A DNA stretch of 44,156 nt from Christensenella sp. UBA4263. Lineage in GTDB: Bacteria > Bacillota > Clostridia > Christensenellales > Aristaeellaceae. Positions within the stretch are counted from its first letter, which is position 1. The number at the start of each line of letters is the position of its first letter. Where the stretch lies: contig DGWH01000018.1 in the NCBI GenBank assembly GCA_002395225.1, forward strand, positions 44,323-88,478, in the 5' to 3' direction. The notes under the pieces are model-generated. The model was not told the origin of the DNA. It did no database searches and saw nothing but the letters and a program-made list of their open reading frames with translations. Position numbers and translations under genes: made by a program. Shown piece after piece: positions 24,726-32,424 of the stretch.

Positions 24726-24800
24726 CAGCAAAGTAACGACTTTTCGCTGAATTTCCGAAATTCTTCCGCATTCTTCAGGCAAAATCAGCCGGGCAAAGGT

Positions 24801-25784
24801 TCAGGTTCCGGCTGTCTCTGTCCTCTGACCGTTAAGAAACCGCATCAGCCTTTCCTGGAAATCACGGTGATAGGGCTTTTCCAGAAAGGCCACATGGGAT
24901 GCCCCTTCGATGACCTCAAGCGTTGACCCGGCAGGCAGGAAATCCAGCACCGTATTTACCCGGTCATAATCAAGATAAGGATCCTGATCCCCACATATGA
25001 CAAGCGTCGGGACGGGAATGCTTCCAAGATCAATCAGGGACTGTGCTGTATCGACGCAAAGATCGCGCCTGCCGCCGTTCGGACTGGATTCCCGGTCATA
25101 GTGCCAGGAACCTGAACAGAGCAGTTCAATGACAACCGGGTCTGCAATCGAATAATCAAACGATCCATCTTCCCGTTTCTGAAAATCATCTGCGGCATGT
25201 TCCCAGGTATTATGGTGAAAAGGCTCCGTGACATCCGCCTTTCCAAGGCCGCTTAAAATCGGTGCATAAAGCACAAGATGACTGATATGCTCAGGATGGT
25301 CCACGGCAAACCGGGAAGTGGTCACGGTTCCCCAGCTCCATCCCAGCAGATCGATCTTTTCCTGTCCGGATATCTCACAGATCTTCTCTACAGCGGCATG
25401 AATGTCCTCTGCCGCATAGTCAGAATCAGGAAGATAGCCATCCTCCACTTCCCCTGACTGACCAAATCCGGCAATATCCAGACGCCAAACGGCATAGCCA
25501 GCCCGCGCAAGAAAACGGACAAGGCTGTAATCTTCATAAACCACATCAAACTCATGTGAAGAATAGGTGACGCCATGAATCAGAAGGATGTTCCTCTCCA
25601 TTGCGTTATCTCCGACCTTCATACAGTCAAGGTGGAGCGCAATGCCATTTCTCTCAAGAGGATGTTCGGCATACGTGTATGTAACCCCGTCACTGCCTTC
25701 CCTGTGCTGTTCTTCCGCAGATATACAGAGCGTCAATGAGAGTATCAGGATGAAAGAGACAACAGATGCAATGACTTTCTTCAT
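24801..25784 (-). CDS. Secreted alpha/beta hydrolase
   Basis: 327 residues from ATG 25784; the ATG two codons earlier touches the GGAGG, whereas this one is seven bases away. A signal peptide (MKKVIASVV, Leu/Ile core, ending CISAEE) predicts export. The fold shows the oxyanion loop LIHGVTYSSHEF near 68, the nucleophile elbow GWSWGT (Ser150), the acid in CGDQDPYLDYD (about Asp268) and the histidine in EGASHVAFL (about His297). All catalytic-triad positions are filled, so esterase, lipase or related hydrolysis is likely. The substrate cannot be told. It ends about 75 bases before the rpsO promoter and lies downstream of the permease remnant. Confidence 0.9.
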   Translation of the reverse strand: MKKVIASVVSFILILSLTLCISAEEQHREGSDGVTYTYAEHPLERNGIALHLDCMKVGDNAMERNILLIHGVTYSSHEFDVVYEDYSLVRFLARAGYAVWRLDIAGFGQSGEVEDGYLPDSDYAAEDIHAAVEKICEISGQEKIDLLGWSWGTVTTSRFAVDHPEHISHLVLYAPILSGLGKADVTEPFHHNTWEHAADDFQKREDGSFDYSIADPVVIELLCSGSWHYDRESSPNGGRRDLCVDTAQSLIDLGSIPVPTLVICGDQDPYLDYDRVNTVLDFLPAGSTLEVIEGASHVAFLEKPYHRDFQERLMRFLNGQRTETAGT

Positions 25785-25971
25785 ATTCATTCCTCCGCCC
25801 TGTGGGTTCCAATGTTGGTTTTTGATTGCTGCATTTGATCTGCTCAGATCAGCTGTCCCCGAAACGGGAACAGAAAATCCGGGCTGTATGGAAATAACGA
25901 CCGTCAGTGCCAGTTTCGTTCCTTCCGGGGAAACCTTCCCTCCGCTCCGTTGTTTTCCCGGACTTAATTGC

Positions 25972-26277
25972 CTATCTTTCGCTCAGGTACTTCAGATAGT
26001 CCATGCGGCGGATTGCTCCCATGGTGACCAGAACGCCGATTCCCAGATAAAGAGCAACCACAATCGCCGAGATACACAGGAGAAACGGAGGATTGATCAG
26101 CACGTATTCCTGCGAGGGAGCGCTCATCCCGAGCAGAATGAGCCTTGCACAGGCAACGGCAGGCGCTGTGCCAAGCAGAACCGTCAGGATGAACTGCAAC
26201 AGCACTTCCGGTAATTCGACACTGAGAAATTCCCAGGCCGATATTCCCAGTACATAGAGATTGGATGTATCCTACAT
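25972..26277 (-). pseudogene. 5'-truncated FtsX/MacB-type ABC permease remnant
   Basis: An open frame runs from a stop at about 26277 to the stop at 25972 with no convincing start. It reads like the C-terminal end of an FtsX-type permease: LYVLGISAWEFL (compare LRLLGASRGMLS in the intact permease at the right edge), then LLQFILTVLLGTAPAVA, an extracellular stretch, and a last helix ILISAIVVALYLGIGVLVTMG-like ending IRRMDYLKYLSER. The N-terminal helix and periplasmic-type domain are missing, as is any partner ATPase. A GTG at 26205 could start a 77-residue membrane peptide, but it has no good ribosome binding site. Decay or recombination debris is most likely. Confidence 0.65.
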
Positions 26278-26298
26278 CTTTTCTGTTTGTACTGTCAA
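26269..26298 (-). promoter_or_regulatory. Promoter-like sequence before the permease remnant
   Basis: On the minus strand TTGACA (26293-26298), 18 bases and TAGGAT (26269-26274) point into the truncated permease and, further on, the secreted hydrolase. Confidence 0.5.
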
Positions 26299-26363
26299 TC
26301 ATGCTTCCTGCATCTCTTTGCAGGAACACACTCAGAAACGTACGGCGTTTCTGTTCCGCTGCT

Positions 26364-27128
26364 CTATGAAATCGTCCAGTTTTCAAGGGATTCCTGCATG
26401 AATCGGGCAATATCCATGCCGTAAATATCCTTAAGAAAGGCCCGGTCTGCCACCTGATGGAACAGTCCCTGCCGGCATATCTGCCCGTCCTTCATAAACA
26501 GGACATTCTGGCTGAGGCGAAGAGCCAGATTCACATCATGCATGACCCCGATGACCGTCCGGTTTCCCTGCCGGCTCCACCGGCGCAGATGGTCTATCAG
26601 CTCCACCTGATACCGCACATCCAGATGATTGGTGGGCTCATCCAGCAGGATGATTTCCGGGTCCTGCACGAACGTTCTGGCCAGGAAGACCCGCTGGCGC
26701 TGACCGCCGGACAGTGTATCGATCTGGCGGTCCCGCAATTCCTCCAGGCCGGTCATCCGGAGGGCCTGCTCAACGGCTTCCCTGTCCGATGCCGACGGAA
26801 CGGAAAACAGGTGTCCCCGCATCTTTCTGTATCGGCCCAGCATGACCGTATCATAAACCGAGTAGGAAAAATACAGATCATTGAGCTGACTCATGAGGGC
26901 AATCCGGCCCGCAAGATCCAGACGCCGGATGTTCATCACATCCGTTCCGTTCAGGAGAATCCTGCCCTGATGCGGGATCAGGCCGGCCATTGCCCGCAGC
27001 AGCGTTGTTTTGCCGCATCCGTTGGGGCCCAGAACACAGGTACAGCTGCCGGGTTCAAAGCGGCAGCTGATGTTTTCAAGTACCTTCCGGCTGCCGTATC
27101 CGGCAGACACATTGATCAGTTCTAAAAT
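26364..27128 (-). CDS. ABC importer ATPase, iron-siderophore/heme/cobalamin type; probable AUU start
   Basis: 254 residues if translation begins at ATT 27128. It powers uptake of an iron complex or cobalamin through the adjacent permease. Motifs: Walker A GPNGCGKTT, Q-loop ALMSQLND, signature LSGGQRQRV, Walker B IILLDEPTNHLD and switch histidine VMHDVN. The in-frame candidates upstream are TTG codons at 27206 and 27191 inside the permease gene, without a ribosome binding site. GGGAGG at 27137-27142 lies eight bases before the ATT, and the conserved domain starts exactly there (ILELINVSAGYGSRKVLENI), where relatives have Met. An AUU start, known from infC, is therefore the best fit. The C-terminal part is normal. 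Confidence 0.9.
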   Translation of the reverse strand: MLELINVSAGYGSRKVLENISCRFEPGSCTCVLGPNGCGKTTLLRAMAGLIPHQGRILLNGTDVMNIRRLDLAGRIALMSQLNDLYFSYSVYDTVMLGRYRKMRGHLFSVPSASDREAVEQALRMTGLEELRDRQIDTLSGGQRQRVFLARTFVQDPEIILLDEPTNHLDVRYQVELIDHLRRWSRQGNRTVIGVMHDVNLALRLSQNVLFMKDGQICRQGLFHQVADRAFLKDIYGMDIARFMQESLENWTIS

Positions 27129-27156
27129 GGCAGTTTCCTCCCGTTCACGGCATTTG

Positions 27157-28191
27157 TCAGCCCTGTCTGCGGCTGAAAAAGATGAAGGCAAAAAACGGAG
27201 CGCCAATCAGCGCGGTGACCGCACCAATGGGCAGTTCCCGCGGGGACACGATGGTTCTGGCGATCAGGTCGGCAAGCACCATAAAGGCACCGCCCAGGAG
27301 CGCACTCATGGGGATTACCAGTGCATGCCGGCTGCCAAAGATGCGCCGGACCACATGCGGGGCAATCAGGTCCACAAAGCCGATAACGCCGGCAAAGGAT
27401 ACGGATGCACCGGTGAGCAGGGCGGAAACGGCAATCAGAATGATCCGGGTTTTCCGCATGTCCACCCCGGCTGACAGCGCCTGCTCTTCCCCGAACGTCA
27501 TCAGGTCCATTTCACTGCCGTAATGCATCAGGCAGAGCATGAGAACGGGCGTCATCAGAGCCATGACGGCACAGTTGCCCCAGTTCTGTCCGGAAAAGCT
27601 CCCCATCTGCCAGAAAACCACCTGCTGCAGATGTTCATGAGAGAAGGAGGTCACCAGTGTCAGCAGGGCGTTGACAAACAGGGAGAGGACCATGCCGGTC
27701 AGGATCACGGTGGTGTTTCCGAAGTTCCGGTCAAAATGCTGCGCAATCATCATGGCCAGGAAGACCGTCAGAAGACCGCCCAGAAATCCGCACAGGACCA
27801 CCGTGTTCTGTCCCAGAAACGGCAGCGTAAATCCGGTCAGAATGGCCAGCGCCGCGCTGAGGGAGGCACCGGAGGAAACCCCCAGGGTAAAACTTGAGGC
27901 CAGCGGGTTTCTCAGCACGCTCTGCATGACCGTGCCGCTCATGGACAGTGCGGCGCCCACCAGAAAGGCCATCACCGCCCGCGGCATCCGCAGATTCCAG
28001 AGAATCGAGGCGGTATTGCGCGAGATTTCCTCAGGCAGAGGGACTGACAGCAGATGACTGCGGATGATGGCCAGAATATCCCCCGGCGAGATGTCCACAC
28101 TGCCGGACACCATTCCCAGAAACAGACAGAAAACAGCGGCAGAAACTGCCGCCGGTATTTTGAGATGCTGGATGATTCGCTTGATTCCCAT
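27157..28191 (-). CDS. ABC importer permease of the FecCD/BtuC family
   Basis: 344 residues from ATG 28191, with GAGGAAAGAC directly upstream; the longer frame to 28221 lacks this. About ten hydrophobic helices are present. Typical FecCD motifs include LWNLRMPRAVMAFLVGAALS, GTVMQSVLRNPLASSFTLGV with SSGASLSA, and GFVDLIAPHVVRRIFG with HALVIPMSALLGG. It transports siderophore-iron, heme or cobalamin across the membrane. It lies 55 bases after the binding-protein gene and its stop is 28 bases before the proposed ATPase start. Confidence 0.95.
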   Translation of the reverse strand: MGIKRIIQHLKIPAAVSAAVFCLFLGMVSGSVDISPGDILAIIRSHLLSVPLPEEISRNTASILWNLRMPRAVMAFLVGAALSMSGTVMQSVLRNPLASSFTLGVSSGASLSAALAILTGFTLPFLGQNTVVLCGFLGGLLTVFLAMMIAQHFDRNFGNTTVILTGMVLSLFVNALLTLVTSFSHEHLQQVVFWQMGSFSGQNWGNCAVMALMTPVLMLCLMHYGSEMDLMTFGEEQALSAGVDMRKTRIILIAVSALLTGASVSFAGVIGFVDLIAPHVVRRIFGSRHALVIPMSALLGGAFMVLADLIARTIVSPRELPIGAVTALIGAPFFAFIFFSRRQG

Positions 28192-28246
28192 GTCTTTCCT
28201 CACAAGACCATGAACGTTCACATCCGATGGACAGAAGCCGAAGGAC

Positions 28247-29152
28247 TCACTTCAGATTCTCCAGAGTGAGATCGGCGTAAACCGTCGGATAAACGGCTTT
28301 GGCCAGTTCAATGAGCGCTTCAAGAATGTGATGGTTCGGCTGATTGGCCGCCTCCTCATTGAGGAGGTAAACATCTTTGTTCTTGATGGCGTTCATGTTC
28401 TCCCAGCCTTTCCGCCCGAGGATTTCGGCAACCGGATCCGGCAGATAGCTGATGACCGTCACAAGCACATCCGGATTGGCGGCAACCGCTTCCTCTTCGG
28501 TCACGGATGCCCATGCCTCCCGGTTATGATACGCATTTTCCGCCCCGATGAGGGTGATCATTTCATCCAGGTAGGTTTCGCCGCCTGCGTAACAGAGGTA
28601 CGGAAGTGCCGCTACCTCAATGGCCACGGTCTTTTTCGTTTCAATGGTTTCCCGGAGGGTTTTGATCCGGTCGAGCATCGGCTCAAAACCTGCGGTCAGC
28701 GGCGCAGTGTCGGCGCCGACGCACTCCCCGATAAACGCCACATCCTGAAGGATGCCTTCAATGGAATTGCTGGTGGGAATCTCCACCACGGGAATCCCCA
28801 TGTCCCGCAGGGCCTGATACGGATTGGTGCCGCCGGAAAGGCTCATCCCGGTAATGAAGATTAGGTCAGGATCAAGTGCCGCCAGCTTTTCCACGTCCGG
28901 GGTCATCATGTCAAACTGCGGAAGGTTCGCCAGAGACGGCTGATAGCCTGCGGAATACGTGTCAATGGCAGCCAGTTTATCCGTAAGGCCCAGGTCCGTC
29001 AGCACCCGCGTGGTGGAGGGCGCCATGGAGACGATCCGTTCCGGATTTTCCTTAAGGGCAATGGGATTTCCTGCGCGGTCCATTTCCGGCAGCGCCAGTG
29101 CAGTTCCCAGGAGGCACATCAGGAGCATGAATACCAGAATTACACGTTTCAT
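28247..29152 (-). CDS. ABC importer substrate-binding protein (iron/cobalamin type)
   Basis: 301 residues from ATG 29152, where AAGG lies just upstream and a signal peptide begins (MKRVILVFMLLMCLLGTALA). The frame opens seven codons earlier. The mature part shows the type III binding-protein pattern: ENPERIVSMAPSTTRVLTDL, EKLAALDPDLIFITG, GIPVVEIPTSNSIEGILQDV, and a C-terminal lobe with NPDVLVTVISYLPD and the late LNEEAANQPNHHILEAL. No lipobox cysteine follows the signal, which is odd for a Gram-positive binding protein, so anchoring is unclear. It is the first gene of the importer set. The ligand cannot be fixed; no riboswitch was seen upstream. Confidence 0.9.
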   Translation of the reverse strand: MKRVILVFMLLMCLLGTALALPEMDRAGNPIALKENPERIVSMAPSTTRVLTDLGLTDKLAAIDTYSAGYQPSLANLPQFDMMTPDVEKLAALDPDLIFITGMSLSGGTNPYQALRDMGIPVVEIPTSNSIEGILQDVAFIGECVGADTAPLTAGFEPMLDRIKTLRETIETKKTVAIEVAALPYLCYAGGETYLDEMITLIGAENAYHNREAWASVTEEEAVAANPDVLVTVISYLPDPVAEILGRKGWENMNAIKNKDVYLLNEEAANQPNHHILEALIELAKAVYPTVYADLTLENLK

Positions 29153-29195
29153 TTTCCTTCTCACTTTCTTCATCTGTCAAAGACTGAAATGGAAC

Positions 29196-29218
29196 AGCCT
29201 GCCGCGCTGCGGCAGGCA
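29196..29218 (-). terminator. Hairpin after ribF, possible terminator
   Basis: GCCTGCCGC and GCGGCAGGC form a perfect nine-pair stem between ribF and the importer. The following minus-strand sequence TGTTCCATTTC is only weakly T-rich, so termination may be partial. Confidence 0.5.
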
Positions 29219-29230
29219 AGATCGCGAACC

Positions 29231-30160
29231 TTAAACGGCCTGACTGCGCAGCAGCTGTGCCGCCTCGTCGCAGTTGGCCAACACCTCCGCCCTGAGCGCG
29301 TCCAGTGATTCAAACCGGCGCTCCGGCCGGATAAAAAAGCGGAACTCCAGGGTCAGGTGTTCATCATAGAGCGAGTCGCCCGGATAATCCAGCAGAAACG
29401 CCTCGATCGTCGGCTTCCCGTCCGGGACCGTCGGATGTTTTCCGACATTGACCGCGGCCGGATAGCTGGCCTTTCCGATGCGGGCCATGCAGGCATAGAC
29501 GCCGTATCGGGGAATGATTTTCCCATCCGGAAAAGACAGGTTCGCGGTCGGAAACCCCAGGGTCCGTCCCAGATGCTTTCCCCTTTCAACGACGCCGGAA
29601 ATCCGGTACGGCCGTCCCAGCATGGTATTGGCCAGATCAATTTCGCCCTCTGCAAGCGCCGCGCGGATCCGGCTGGAGGAGACGGTATCCCCTGCCAGCT
29701 GCACCCGGTCGACAATGCAGGTGTCAATTCCCAGCTTTTTGCCCAGCCGCTGCATATCCTCTGCCCTGCCGCATCCATGTGCACCAAAGGTGTAGTTGAA
29801 GCCGATGACAAAGAGCCGGGGATGAAGTGTTATGGCAATCCGCTCAACAAACGCCTCCGCACTGAGACCGGCAAATTCCCGGTCAAATGGCCGCAGAAGG
29901 ACGGCAGATACACCGCAGGATTCAAGATCGGCGATTTTTTCCTCCGTTGTATTGATCTGCAGCGGAATCTGTTCCGGGGTGATAATGCTCAGCGGATGAT
30001 TGGAAAAGGTAAAAACCATTCCGGTCAGCCCGCGTTTCTCTGCTTCCCGGCAGTTTGTTTCAATCAGTTTGCGGTGTCCCAGATGAACACCGTCAAACAT
30101 GCCGAAAGCAACTGCCGTCTCACCGCCGTCCCATTCCTCTTCCTGTGTATAAATCTTCAA
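29231..30160 (-). CDS. ribF: Bifunctional riboflavin kinase / FAD synthetase
   Basis: 309 residues, normal length. It phosphorylates riboflavin to FMN and adenylates FMN to FAD. The N-terminal nucleotidyltransferase domain has FGMFDGVHLGHRKLI (HxGH near residue 27) and FNYTFGAHGCG near 122. VSSSRIRAALAEG follows in the linker. The kinase domain has GRPYRISGVVERG and GRTLGFPTANLSF near 200. It starts six bases after truB, as the last gene of the translation operon; this position is common in Gram-positive bacteria. No FMN riboswitch is present upstream. Confidence 0.97.
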   Translation of the reverse strand: MKIYTQEEEWDGGETAVAFGMFDGVHLGHRKLIETNCREAEKRGLTGMVFTFSNHPLSIITPEQIPLQINTTEEKIADLESCGVSAVLLRPFDREFAGLSAEAFVERIAITLHPRLFVIGFNYTFGAHGCGRAEDMQRLGKKLGIDTCIVDRVQLAGDTVSSSRIRAALAEGEIDLANTMLGRPYRISGVVERGKHLGRTLGFPTANLSFPDGKIIPRYGVYACMARIGKASYPAAVNVGKHPTVPDGKPTIEAFLLDYPGDSLYDEHLTLEFRFFIRPERRFESLDALRAEVLANCDEAAQLLRSQAV

Positions 30161-30166
30161 TATGTT

Positions 30167-31030
30167 TCACTCCAAGAGCATACAGTCAAAAGTCAGTTTA
30201 TTTTCTTTCCGGCGGGCCATTCCGCAGAACTGCCCCTGCCAGTAAAGACGTACAGGCTCATTTTCCGGAAAGGATTCCCCGCAGGCAACGGGCATTCCCG
30301 CCCGCAAGTGCCGTTCGGAAATCTGTCCGGTCACATCCACCTGCGGAAAGCTCCTCACCGGCAGATCCATGGGCAGAAGCGCTTTTTCAATCGTCCCCGC
30401 ATCCAGATGCTCAACCGGGATACAGTCGTCGATGGCAAACGGACCTGCCTGCGTGCGGATCAGCATGCCCATACAGGCACAGCTTCCCAGTGCCCGGCCG
30501 ATGTCATGACAGAGCGTCCGCATATAGGTTCCCCGCCCGCAGCGGATTTCTAGAAAAACGTGGTCGCCTTCGCTGTACAGGACACGAATCCCGTCAATCT
30601 GAACGTTCCTGGCCTCAAGTGCCAGCGACTCCCCTTTTCTGGCCAGCTCATACAGCCGCTGACCATTCCGCTTCAGCGCGGAGTACATGGGCGGAATCTG
30701 GGCAACCGTCCCGATAAACGAAGGCAATACCCTCTCAAGTTCCGCCTGCGAGAAAGTTAGTCCCCGGCGCAGGACGGTTCCAGTGGTATCCTGCGTATCC
30801 GTCTCAATTCCGGGAACCAGCTCGGCAATATACACTTTCGTTTTGTCCGTGGTATAGTCGAACAGACGTGTTGCCCGGCCGATCATCACCGGCAGAACGC
30901 CGGCCGCTGCCGGGTCAAGGGTTCCGGCATGACCCACCCGGGTCCCTTTGGGCAGCGCGTGCTTCACCTTCCCGACAACTGCCGCGGAGGTGATTCCGGG
31001 CGGTTTCAGAACGGCAAGAAATCCATTCAT
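30167..31030 (-). CDS. truB: tRNA pseudouridine-55 synthase
   Basis: 287 residues. It makes pseudouridine 55 in the T loop of tRNAs. The N-terminus GFLAVLKPPGITSAAVVGKV and the catalytic motif GHAGTLDPAAAGVLPV (Asp near residue 38) are diagnostic. RRGLTFSQAELERVL, QIPPMYSALKRNGQRLYELA and CGRGTYMRTLCHDIG follow. The C-terminal PUA-like part binds tRNA. The ATG overlaps the nrnA stop by four bases, so the two are probably coupled. Confidence 0.97.
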   Translation of the reverse strand: MNGFLAVLKPPGITSAAVVGKVKHALPKGTRVGHAGTLDPAAAGVLPVMIGRATRLFDYTTDKTKVYIAELVPGIETDTQDTTGTVLRRGLTFSQAELERVLPSFIGTVAQIPPMYSALKRNGQRLYELARKGESLALEARNVQIDGIRVLYSEGDHVFLEIRCGRGTYMRTLCHDIGRALGSCACMGMLIRTQAGPFAIDDCIPVEHLDAGTIEKALLPMDLPVRSFPQVDVTGQISERHLRAGMPVACGESFPENEPVRLYWQGQFCGMARRKENKLTFDCMLLE

Positions 31031-31992
31031 AGTTTGGCCTCAATCGCCTGGAGGACCTTTTCGGCCGCCTCATACAGGGAAAGTCCGCGAATGGTACAGC
31101 CGGCTGCCTGCGCATGCCCGCCGCCGCCGAATTGGACTGCCACATCGTTAACCGTATCCGGTTCCATTGCCCGAAGGGAGATTTTGATTCCTTTTTCCTG
31201 CTCGCTGGCCAGGAAGGCAAACCGGACACCACTGATTTCAAGCGGTATATTGACCAGGCCTTCCATGTCTTCCTTTGAGGCTCCGGTCTGCGCCACATCT
31301 TCCATGGTTAATTCGACCATGCCGATCTGCTCATTGTCGGCAAAATGCATTTTTGAATAAACGAGTTTTGTCATCCGGACTCTTGACATGCTGTGTGAAC
31401 GGTAAAGATACCGGGTCAGCCGGCTGATATCCGCCCCGGCGTCGACCAGGGCGGCGGCGGTCTCCATTGTCAGGGCAGTCGTGCTGCTGTACTGAAAATG
31501 GCCGGTATCGGTGGAAAGCCCCAGCAGAAGACATTCCGCCAGTTCCCGGTTCAGCGCAATCCCCAGTTCCCTGACAGCATCATAGATAATCTGACAGCAG
31601 GCTGACTCTCCCCGCCGGATCCAGTTAATGTCCCCGAAGGCGGGATTTGTCGCATGATGATCAATGACCATCCGGCAACCGGCCGCCTCAAAGAGCGGCG
31701 CTGAATTGCCCATCAATTCCGGGGAACTGACATCGACCGCAATGGCCGTATCATATCCCGCTTTTACCTCCTCCGGTTTCAGATAGTCATCAAGACCCGG
31801 AAGAGGAGGAATAAAGGCGGGAATCATCCCGTCGCAGACAATGCTGACCTTTTTTCCCAGGGACAGAAGGGCAAGACGAAGAGCCAGAACAGAGCCAATG
31901 GTATCCCCGTCCGGGCTTATGTGGGAGATGAGAAGAAAAGATCTTCCCTTTTTCAGCTGCTGAAGCCAGACATCACTGCTCTCTATTGCCAT
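31027..31992 (-). CDS. nrnA: DHH-family nanoRNase / pAp phosphatase
   Basis: 321 residues. NrnA degrades RNA 2-5-mers and dephosphorylates pAp. DHH motif I is ISHISPDGDTIGS near 23, AVDVSSPE near 90 is motif II, VIDHHATN near 113 is the DHH signature, and the C-terminal DHHA1 domain ends with GGGGHAQAAGCTIRG. The position between rbfA and truB matches the Gram-positive translation operon. It overlaps rbfA by 20 bases and truB by four. AAGGAGACAAAGG lies right before the ATG inside rbfA. Confidence 0.95.
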   Translation of the reverse strand: MAIESSDVWLQQLKKGRSFLLISHISPDGDTIGSVLALRLALLSLGKKVSIVCDGMIPAFIPPLPGLDDYLKPEEVKAGYDTAIAVDVSSPELMGNSAPLFEAAGCRMVIDHHATNPAFGDINWIRRGESACCQIIYDAVRELGIALNRELAECLLLGLSTDTGHFQYSSTTALTMETAAALVDAGADISRLTRYLYRSHSMSRVRMTKLVYSKMHFADNEQIGMVELTMEDVAQTGASKEDMEGLVNIPLEISGVRFAFLASEQEKGIKISLRAMEPDTVNDVAVQFGGGGHAQAAGCTIRGLSLYEAAEKVLQAIEAKL

Positions 31993-32350
31993 CCTTTGTC
32001 TCCTTGTTCACCTGATTCAGGATTTCTGCAATGTGAACACCATATTCAATGGAGGTATCCAGATAGAAAATCAGTTCCGGTGTATAACGCATCTGAATCC
32101 TCTGTCCGACGGCGTGCCGGATGAAACCGGCGGCACTCTTGAGCGCCTTCATCATCGGCTGACGCTTATCCTCTTCCAGCACGCTTACATAGATTTTCGC
32201 ATAGCGCAGATCACGGGTCACCTCGGCATGTGTAATGGAAAACAGGCAGTCCGTTCTGGGGTCACGTACCTCCTCACGGATAATCCTCTCCACCTCCCGC
32301 ATCATTTCCGATGCAATCCGGTCTGTCCGTTCAAACTGCTGTACTGACAT
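31973..32350 (-). CDS. rbfA: Ribosome-binding factor A
   Basis: 125 residues from ATG 32350 (AAAGGA six bases upstream), starting MSVQQFERTDRIASEMMREV. The frame to 32392 adds unconserved residues. RbfA helps mature the 5' end of 16S rRNA in the 30S subunit. ISHAEVTRDL-like (ITHAEVTRDLRYAKIYVSV) and LKSAAGFIRHAVGQRIQMRY with TPELIFYLDTSIEYG are the typical KH-like strands and helices. It follows infB after 74 bases. Confidence 0.95.
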   Translation of the reverse strand: MSVQQFERTDRIASEMMREVERIIREEVRDPRTDCLFSITHAEVTRDLRYAKIYVSVLEEDKRQPMMKALKSAAGFIRHAVGQRIQMRYTPELIFYLDTSIEYGVHIAEILNQVNKETKDGNREQ

Positions 32351-32424
32351 ACTGTTCCTTTCAAAGAAAGGCACGTCCGGTCTGTTTTCCAAACGTGCCA
32401 GTTTTCCTCTTTATCAGGGGGGCA

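Noticed and set aside
25964..26410. 148-codon minus-strand frame overlapping the permease remnant
   Set aside because: It runs in another frame, overlaps the ABC ATPase end and has random-looking composition; the membrane-helix frame is the meaningful one.
26364..29230. Cobalamin riboswitch controlling the importer
   Set aside because: The gap after ribF is only about 80 bases and holds just a hairpin; there is no room for the riboswitch core.
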